From NCBI GenBank assembly GCA_035549175.1, contig DASZRL010000122.1, positions 1-12,956 of the forward strand: 12,956 nucleotides of DNA. Reading direction: 5' to 3'. This DNA comes from DASTSN01 sp035549175. Its GTDB lineage: Bacteria; Bacteroidota; Bacteroidia; Chitinophagales; Chitinophagaceae. This document shows, in pieces, positions 9,201 to 12,956 of the stretch; within the stretch, counting starts at the first letter, position 1, and each line of letters opens with the position of its first letter. The position numbers were made by a program, and so were the translations under genes. The notes under the pieces were generated by a model. It saw only the letters and a list, made by a program, of their open reading frames with translations. It ran no database searches and was not told the origin of the DNA.

Positions 9201-9871
9201 CAAAATTTCCGCACTATAGTACGTTTGCCTCGGCGACCATGGACCAGGTTTTCGGCTATGAGGACCGCAAGGGAGCCATCCGCCTGCAGGCCACTGATTT
9301 CAGGTCATCCTACCTGCGCAATGACGGACAGGGTCACTTCAGCCTGCAGCCGCTGCCGGCCCCAGCCCAATTTTCGACCCTGTGTGGCATGTTGGTGGAG
9401 GATTTCGATGGGGACGGAAACCTGGATGTGCTGATCAACGGCAATGATTATGGGACGGATGTATCCACCGGCAGGTATGACGCCCTGAACGGGTTGGTAC
9501 TGCGCGGGGATGGCACGGGACAGTTCACGCCTCTTTCCATCCAGCAAAGCGGGATATACCTTCCCGGCAATGGCAAATCACTGGCCAAACTCCGGTCGGA
9601 TGGGGGTGAATGCCTGATTCTCGCTTCCCAGAACCGGGGCCGGCTTCGCGCCTTTACCCAGCGCCGGCCGGATCTGAACCTGCCTGTCCGGCCCGAGGAC
9701 GCTTGGGCCCTGATCACATACCGGAACGGGAAGACCCAGCGCCGGGAGTTATTTTACGGCTCCTCCTACCTTTCCCAGTCCGGCCGTTTTCTCAGCCTGG
9801 CGCCCGCGGGGATTTCCCGGGTGGTGCTGGTGGACAACCAGGGCCGGCGCCGCGAAGTCACTTTACATTGA
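6281..9871 (+). CDS. VCBS/FG-GAP repeat lipoprotein with ASPIC/UnbV domain (CRTAC1-like)
   Basis: Large predicted surface lipoprotein of 1196 residues. The signal peptide ends in a textbook lipobox, LVSC, with Cys20 lipidated. There are fourteen calcium-loop motifs of the form D-x-[DN]-x-[DN]-G-x-x-D (one less regular), at about residues 67, 119, 181, 257, 309, 401, 485 and then 667, 722, 781, 845, 896, 930, 1041. Such FG-GAP/VCBS repeats form integrin-like beta-propellers. An ASPIC/UnbV domain lies between the two sets at about 518-605 (NRDGLGAWVQLYY, GYLSSIGPGAHFGLG, VVVRWPDG). A helical insertion at about 945-995 interrupts the second set. No enzyme active site is recognised; a binding or scaffolding role is inferred. 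It follows the SusD gene after a terminator and is 8 bases before the haloperoxidase gene, so that pair should be translated from one transcript. Confidence 0.92.
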   Translation: MRRALISCMALCAVSLLVSCGRCKTLFQLLPSSQTHIDFDNRIVESDSINILDVANLYNGGGVGIADFNRDGLPDIYFAGNLVPGKLYLNQGKLAFRDVTGEAGVSGEGRFCRGVAVVDINADGWPDLYISTTVRDNPAQRRNLLYINQGAGKDGVPRFREMAHEYGLDDSTYSTQAVFFDYDNDGDLDCYVLVYEIPRGLYPNTFGPIHRDGSFPSTGRLYRNDWNDSLKHPVFTNVTRQAGLLTEGYGNAVAITDINLDGWKDILVSNDYLTNDLLYINNGDGTFTDRMSAYFKHTSANAMGNDLADINNDGRMDLLELEMDPEDNYRKKMMLGPMSYQTYQNFDFWGYAYQYTRNTLQLNQGPRVLGGDTTGPPVFSDISFYSGIEATDWSWSPLVVDFDNDGYRDILITNGFPKDITDHDFVSFRDQAYLVASKKQMLRQIPEVKLANYGFRNNGDLTFSNRTREWGLGTPSFSSGAAYADLDNDGDLDVVINNTNDKAFVYENTQRADSAAWHHYLAVRFQGTGQNRDGLGAWVQLYYDHGKTQVFENYPYRGYLSSIGPGAHFGLGRVDRLDSVVVRWPDGRCQALQGVKADQVLTLRQADADRTYSWPRAGLNRSGWFRDVTDSIGLQVTQPERDFIDFNIQKLLPHKFSEFGPGLAVGDLNGDGRDDAVIGGSVGYSARLLLQRPGGGFQLKDLLADSLRRRGHWENEGLLLFDADGDGDLDLYVANGGYESEPGSSDYQDQLWVNDGRGNFRLDTLSIPANHGSKFCVRAVDYDRDGDLDLFVAGRVDPWNYPKPVSSYLFRNDSREGRIRFTDVTSEVAPALVRLGLVCDAVFSDYDNDGWPDLVLAGEWMAPTFLHNDHGKFKNNTEATGLAGHTGWWNTIACGDFDNDGDMDYILGNLGQNSFYRASPQYPVSILAKDFDHNGSFDAFPSLYLPASQEDPEKKEFPAQLRDDLIKQMISLRAKFPHYSTFASATMDQVFGYEDRKGAIRLQATDFRSSYLRNDGQGHFSLQPLPAPAQFSTLCGMLVEDFDGDGNLDVLINGNDYGTDVSTGRYDALNGLVLRGDGTGQFTPLSIQQSGIYLPGNGKSLAKLRSDGGECLILASQNRGRLRAFTQRRPDLNLPVRPEDAWALITYRNGKTQRRELFYGSSYLSQSGRFLSLAPAGISRVVLVDNQGRRREVTLH

Positions 9872-9879
9872 AACGTACT

Positions 9880-11202
9880 ATGCCTATGCGTTCCTTTCTT
9901 TTCCACCTGATGGTACTTGCTGAAATTACCTTTGCAGGGGTTGGTTGCGGCTCCCGCCGCGGAAGCCTTCCCAAGGATACCGATGTCCTGCATGCCAATC
10001 AGGAGCGACTAACCCAGGTAATCATCTATGATATTTTCACGCCGCCGGTGGCAGCCCGCATCTATGCCTATACCTCCCTGGCCAGTTATGAAGCCATCCG
10101 CTTCGCCTCGCCCGGAGCTCCTTCCCTGACTGCCCGGATGCATGGGTTTGCCCCGATGCCCCTGCCGGATACGGGGAAGGCCTACGACTTTACCCTGGCG
10201 GCCAGCCGCGCTTTTTTCACGGTCGCACGCAAGGTGGTCTTTTCGGTGGATTCCCTGGCCGATTATGAGCAGGGCCTGATGAAACAGTACCAGGATGCGT
10301 TGGACCCGGCGACCTACGATCGCTCGGTCCGGTTTGGGGATTCCGTCGGCCAGGTCGTCCTGGCCCGTGCCAACGCGGACAACTACCTGCAGACACGCGG
10401 AAAACCCAAATTCCTGGGCAGCAATGAACCCGGCAAATGGCATCCTACCCCTCCCGACTACCTCGATGGGGTGGAATGGTGCTGGAATACAATGAAAACG
10501 CTGGTGATGGATTCCGCATCCCAGTTCAGACCGGTCCCCCCGCCACCGTTCAGCCTGGACAGTACCAGTGAATTTTTCAAAGGGGTTATGGATGTATACC
10601 AGACCAGCCGCAGCCTGACGGAGGAACAAAAAACGATCGCCCTGTACTGGGATGATAATTCCTTCACCATGCAGCATGCAGGCCACCTGATGTTCGGCAA
10701 CAAGAAAATAACGCCCGGTGGGCACTGGATGGGCATCACGGCCATCGCCTGCAGGCAATCGGGAGCGGATGCCGTCAAGACGGCACGCGCCTATGCCCTG
10801 ACGGCCACGGCCCTTTTTGAAGGATTCATTTCCTGCTGGGATGAGAAGTATCGCAGCAGCGTCATACGGCCGGTTTCGGTTATTAATGAGCACATCGACC
10901 ACGACTGGGTCCCGCTGCTGCAGACCCCCTCCTTTCCCGAATACACCAGTGCCCACAGTACCATTACCGGGGCGGCGGCCGTCGTCCTGACGCGGTTGTT
11001 CGGGGACCAGTTTGCCTTCCAGGATACCAGCGACCTGCGCTATATCGGCATGCAGCGCCACTTCGCCTCCTTTCTCCAGGCCGCCGATGAGACGTCCATC
11101 AGCCGGCTGTACGGGGGGATCCATTACCGGCTCAGCGTCAACCGGGGAGCGGAATGCGGCCGGCGGATCGGGGCTTTCATCGTCCAGCGATTATACCCCT
11201 AG
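9880..11202 (+). CDS. Vanadium-dependent haloperoxidase / PAP2-superfamily lipoprotein
   Basis: 440 residues from the ATG at 9880. The family uses bound vanadate and H2O2 to oxidise halides to hypohalous acid, or, in its phosphatase relatives, hydrolyses phosphate esters with the same pocket. All three pocket motifs are present: K-x6-R-P as KYRSSVIRP (K323, R330), the histidine motif as TSAHS (H359; Ala358 where PSGH has Gly), and S-R-x5-H as SRLYGGIH (R409, H415). H359 would be the acid/base residue and H415 the vanadate ligand. The N-terminus is a signal peptide with possible lipidation at Cys23; the lipobox (GVGC) is weak. The reading frame stays open upstream to 9610, but that part is Pro/Arg/Gly-rich sequence inside the VCBS gene; the ATG 8 bases after the VCBS stop gives the signal peptide and is preferred. 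Halide and substrate preference cannot be told from sequence. Confidence 0.88.
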   Translation: MPMRSFLFHLMVLAEITFAGVGCGSRRGSLPKDTDVLHANQERLTQVIIYDIFTPPVAARIYAYTSLASYEAIRFASPGAPSLTARMHGFAPMPLPDTGKAYDFTLAASRAFFTVARKVVFSVDSLADYEQGLMKQYQDALDPATYDRSVRFGDSVGQVVLARANADNYLQTRGKPKFLGSNEPGKWHPTPPDYLDGVEWCWNTMKTLVMDSASQFRPVPPPPFSLDSTSEFFKGVMDVYQTSRSLTEEQKTIALYWDDNSFTMQHAGHLMFGNKKITPGGHWMGITAIACRQSGADAVKTARAYALTATALFEGFISCWDEKYRSSVIRPVSVINEHIDHDWVPLLQTPSFPEYTSAHSTITGAAAVVLTRLFGDQFAFQDTSDLRYIGMQRHFASFLQAADETSISRLYGGIHYRLSVNRGAECGRRIGAFIVQRLYP

Positions 11203-11247
11203 GCCCCCTGCGACGGCCGCCGGCCCAGCGGGTTGCCGCCGGTTGTT

Positions 11248-11255
11248 TACATTTG
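11248..11255 (+). promoter_or_regulatory. -7 box directly before the methyltransferase start
   Basis: TACATTTG fits the Bacteroidota -7 box TAnnTTTG exactly and ends only 4 bases before the ATG at 11260. A -33 TTG at the standard 17-23 base spacing is missing (the nearest TTG, 11233-11235, is 12 bases away). If used, the transcript would have almost no leader. The GC-rich bases before it (11216-11242) contain GCCGCCGG twice and could fold, but no U-tract follows, so I do not call a terminator. Confidence 0.5.
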
Positions 11256-11259
11256 CGCC

Positions 11260-12432
11260 ATGATAAAAGCTTACCTGAAGCGGAAGATCAGCCCGCGCGT
11301 GGCAAACGGACATCCCTGGGTATTTGCCAATGAAGTGGACCGGCTGGAAGGCCAGCCGGAAGGGGGAGAGATCGTCGAAGTTTATACCCATGACCGGAAA
11401 TTTGTGGGAAAGGGATATGTGAACCCGCGCTCCCAGATCCTGATCCGGCTGCTGACCCGTCAGCGCGAAGAGCAGATTAACGAAGCCTTCTTCCTGGAAC
11501 GTATCCGCCGATGCTGGCAGTACCGCCAGCGCCTGGGCTATACGGAAAATTGCCGACTCGTATTCGGGGAAGCGGACGGCCTGCCGCAATTGATTATTGA
11601 CAAATTCAACGACTACTTCGTCCTGCAGACCCTGGCCCTGGGTATGGACAGCTGGAAGCCGGCGATCGTTCAGGCCCTGCAGACTCTTTTTGCACCCAGG
11701 GGAATCTACGAGCGCAATGATGTGCCCGTTCGGGAACTGGAGGGCCTGCCGCAGGTGAAGGGATTTTTGTCAGCGCCCTTCGATACCGGCATCCTGATCC
11801 GGGAAAACGGACTGCAGTTTCATGTGGACCTCGCAGGCGGCCAAAAGACGGGCTATTTTCTGGACCAGATGGACAACCGCCGTGCCATCCAGTCCATCGT
11901 GCGGGACGCCGAGGTACTGGGGGCCTTCACCTACACGGGTACCTTTGAGATCCACGCCGCCAGGTATGGGGCCCGGCAGGTACTGGGACTGGATATTTCC
12001 GCCGAAGCGGTGCGCCAGGCAAACCGTAATGCAGCCCTGAACGGCCTGGAGCAGGTGGTCCGGTTCGAGGAGGCCAATGCCTTTGATGTGCTGAAGCAGT
12101 GGTCCCGGGAAGGCCGCCAGTACGATGTGGTCATGCTGGATCCGCCTGCCTTCACCAAGAGCCGGGAGACCCTGCAGAAGGCCATTACCGGGTATAAGGA
12201 GATCAACCTGCGGGGCATGAAGCTGATCCGCCCGGGCGGCTTCCTGGTCACTTCCTCCTGTACCAACCTGGTGTCGCCCGAACTGTTCCTGGAAATCATT
12301 GCCATGGCCGCCCGGGACGCACGCCGGTCCCTCCGCCAGGTGACCTTTCAGACCCAGGCGCCGGATCATCCGGTGGTGTGGGGACTGGAGACAACCCAGT
12401 ACCTGAAATTTCTGATTGTGGAAGTAAACTGA
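11260..12432 (+). CDS. rlmI: Class I SAM-dependent rRNA methyltransferase, RlmI-like
   Basis: Predicted RNA cytosine methyltransferase of the COG1092 group; E. coli RlmI of this group makes m5C1962 in 23S rRNA. It has 390 residues, close to the usual length. Residues 1-75 form a PUA RNA-binding domain (KISPRVANGHPWVFANEV; GYVNPRSQILIRLLT). The Rossmann catalytic domain follows: GQKTGYFLDQMDNR (194-207), motif I region VLGAFTYTGTFEIHAARYGA (219-238), LDIS (244-247), DPPAFTKSR (294-302) and the Cys-bearing SSCTNLVSPELF (332-343). The acidic or polar residue usual at position 221 is Gly. The start is the ATG at 11260; an in-frame TTG at 11233 would add a short stretch overlapping the promoter and is not favoured. 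It stands apart from the upstream operon and converges on the next gene with 9 bases between stops. Exact target nucleotide is inferred from the family only. Confidence 0.9.
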   Translation: MIKAYLKRKISPRVANGHPWVFANEVDRLEGQPEGGEIVEVYTHDRKFVGKGYVNPRSQILIRLLTRQREEQINEAFFLERIRRCWQYRQRLGYTENCRLVFGEADGLPQLIIDKFNDYFVLQTLALGMDSWKPAIVQALQTLFAPRGIYERNDVPVRELEGLPQVKGFLSAPFDTGILIRENGLQFHVDLAGGQKTGYFLDQMDNRRAIQSIVRDAEVLGAFTYTGTFEIHAARYGARQVLGLDISAEAVRQANRNAALNGLEQVVRFEEANAFDVLKQWSREGRQYDVVMLDPPAFTKSRETLQKAITGYKEINLRGMKLIRPGGFLVTSSCTNLVSPELFLEIIAMAARDARRSLRQVTFQTQAPDHPVVWGLETTQYLKFLIVEVN

Positions 12433-12441
12433 TTACGGGCC

Positions 12442-12783
12442 CTATTTGGCCACCTGGAATTTGCCGGATTCCAGGATTTTTCCGCTGAGATCGCGTAATT
12501 GGTAGATATAGATTCCCCGGGTGTATTCAGAAAGGTCCACCGTGGTGCGGGCGCTCAGGTTGCGGACCTCATAGACCTGCTTGCCCAGGAAATTGAAAAC
12601 CTGGAGTGAGTAACCCTTTTCAGTATTGCGCTGGATATCGAAATTGATAAAGGATGTGGCGGGGTTGGGGTAAAATTTGACAATGCGCTCGGCGGGTTCC
12701 TGCCCGGCATTTCCATGGGATTGTGCGGCCGCCCGGGCGGTAGTTAAGAAGAGAACGGATAGTATGGGAATCAGGCGTTTCAA
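12442..12783 (-). CDS. Small secreted protein consisting of a type IX (type A) sorting domain
   Basis: 113 residues. Residues 1-20 or 21 are a signal peptide (MKR, hydrophobic stretch, ARAAAQ). After a short linker, nearly the whole mature protein is a Por-secretion C-terminal sorting domain: KFYPNPATSFINFDI at 36-50, LQVFNFLGKQVYEV at 60-73, the Leu-Ser-Tyr-Arg-Gly-Ile-Tyr region at 84-92, and GKILESGKFQVAK at the C-terminus. This domain normally directs a passenger through the type IX machinery to the surface, where it is cut off; here there is no passenger. The start codon is TTG at 12783: there is no in-frame ATG upstream near it and no internal Met, while TTG gives a proper signal peptide. 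It may be a surface peptide, an adaptor, or a remnant of a larger gene. Role unknown. Confidence 0.85.
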   Translation of the reverse strand: MKRLIPILSVLFLTTARAAAQSHGNAGQEPAERIVKFYPNPATSFINFDIQRNTEKGYSLQVFNFLGKQVYEVRNLSARTTVDLSEYTRGIYIYQLRDLSGKILESGKFQVAK

Positions 12784-12788
12784 CGTGT

Positions 12789-12796
12789 CAAAGTTA
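12789..12796 (-). promoter_or_regulatory. -7 box before the sorting-domain gene
   Basis: On the minus strand TAACTTTG matches TAnnTTTG exactly and ends 5 bases before the TTG start codon. A TTG lies 12 bases upstream of it, closer than the standard spacing, so the -33 part is doubtful. Use of this box would again give a very short or absent leader. Confidence 0.5.
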
Positions 12797-12842
12797 CATT
12801 TATTATGCCAAGTATAGTCCCTTTTCCTGACGCGCGCAACGT

Positions 12843-12860
12843 AAAAACCCGCGGGTTTTT
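12843..12860 (-). terminator. Palindromic terminator-like element
   Basis: AAAAACCCGCGGGTTTTT is a perfect 18-base palindrome. Folded, it would give a stem of A/C paired with G/T around a CGCG loop, followed by T bases in either direction. It lies about 50 bases past the stop of the partial minus-strand gene and before the promoter of the next minus-strand gene, the right place for a terminator. The stem is short, so efficiency is uncertain. Confidence 0.5.
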
Positions 12861-12911
12861 GCTACTTCTTAATGAATTATTTATCAAGGCATAGCACCTG
12901 CTGAACCTCCC

Positions 12912-12956
12912 TCAGCCCAACTGGTTTAACAATTCCCGGATGGCCGAGAAATCGGG
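12912..12956 (-). CDS. C-terminal end of an unidentified protein (partial)
   Basis: Reading inward from the right edge, one minus-strand frame gives PDFSAIRELLNQLG and then a TGA stop (12914-12912). The ending is an amphipathic helix-like sequence that looks like a real protein tail, and a terminator-like palindrome follows at a suitable distance. Only 14 codons are visible, so no function can be assigned and chance cannot be excluded. Confidence 0.45.
   Translation of the reverse strand, partial: PDFSAIRELLNQLG

Noticed and set aside
9610..9879. Upstream extension of the haloperoxidase frame, overlapping the VCBS gene
   Set aside because: The 90 extra residues are Pro/Gly/Arg-rich and would bury the signal peptide; the ATG at 9880 is placed as an operon partner should be.
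11216..11242. GC-rich repeat (GCCGCCGG twice) after the haloperoxidase gene as a terminator
   Set aside because: Weak pairing is possible but no T-run follows, so it does not meet the form of an intrinsic terminator.
11233..11259. TTG start for the methyltransferase nine codons upstream
   Set aside because: It would overlap the -7 box, and the ATG at 11260 matches the usual N-terminus of the family.

Overview
The window looks like the chromosome of a Bacteroidota bacterium, most likely of the Chitinophagaceae or a near relative. The evidence is a SusC/SusD outer-membrane pair, a type IX secretion C-terminal sorting domain, promoters of the TTG-N19-TAnnTTTG type read by the Bacteroidota primary sigma factor, and A-rich leaders without Shine-Dalgarno sequences. 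The coding regions are moderately GC-rich; the long gap at 602-1227 is more AT-rich, most strongly just before the SusC gene. I see no phage, insertion sequence, CRISPR array, tRNA or rRNA.

Layout. At the left edge, on the minus strand, is grpE with a very clear promoter. A 626-base gap holds two perfect or near-perfect inverted repeats and a start-less open frame. From 1228 to 11202, on the plus strand, lies a four-gene surface locus: a SusC-type TonB-dependent transporter, its SusD-type lipoprotein, an intrinsic terminator, a 1196-residue lipoprotein with VCBS/FG-GAP repeats and an ASPIC/UnbV domain, and, 8 bases later, a vanadium-dependent haloperoxidase/PAP2-type lipoprotein. Next comes a RlmI-type rRNA methyltransferase gene (plus strand) with its own promoter directly at the start codon. 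A small minus-strand gene converges on it and encodes almost nothing but a signal peptide and a type IX sorting domain. At the right edge is a palindromic terminator and the last 14 codons of another minus-strand gene.

How the genes may work together. SusC and SusD should form a TonB-powered uptake complex. The downstream pair would add a large calcium-binding beta-propeller protein and a vanadate-type oxidase or phosphatase, both predicted to be lipid-anchored. There is no glycosidase, polysaccharide lyase, sulfatase or sigma/anti-sigma gene in the window, so this is not a classic polysaccharide locus. My inference is that it captures a substrate that is halogenated/oxidised or dephosphorylated outside the cell and then imported. 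The substrate cannot be read from the sequence. grpE, the methyltransferase and the edge genes look like unrelated housekeeping neighbours.
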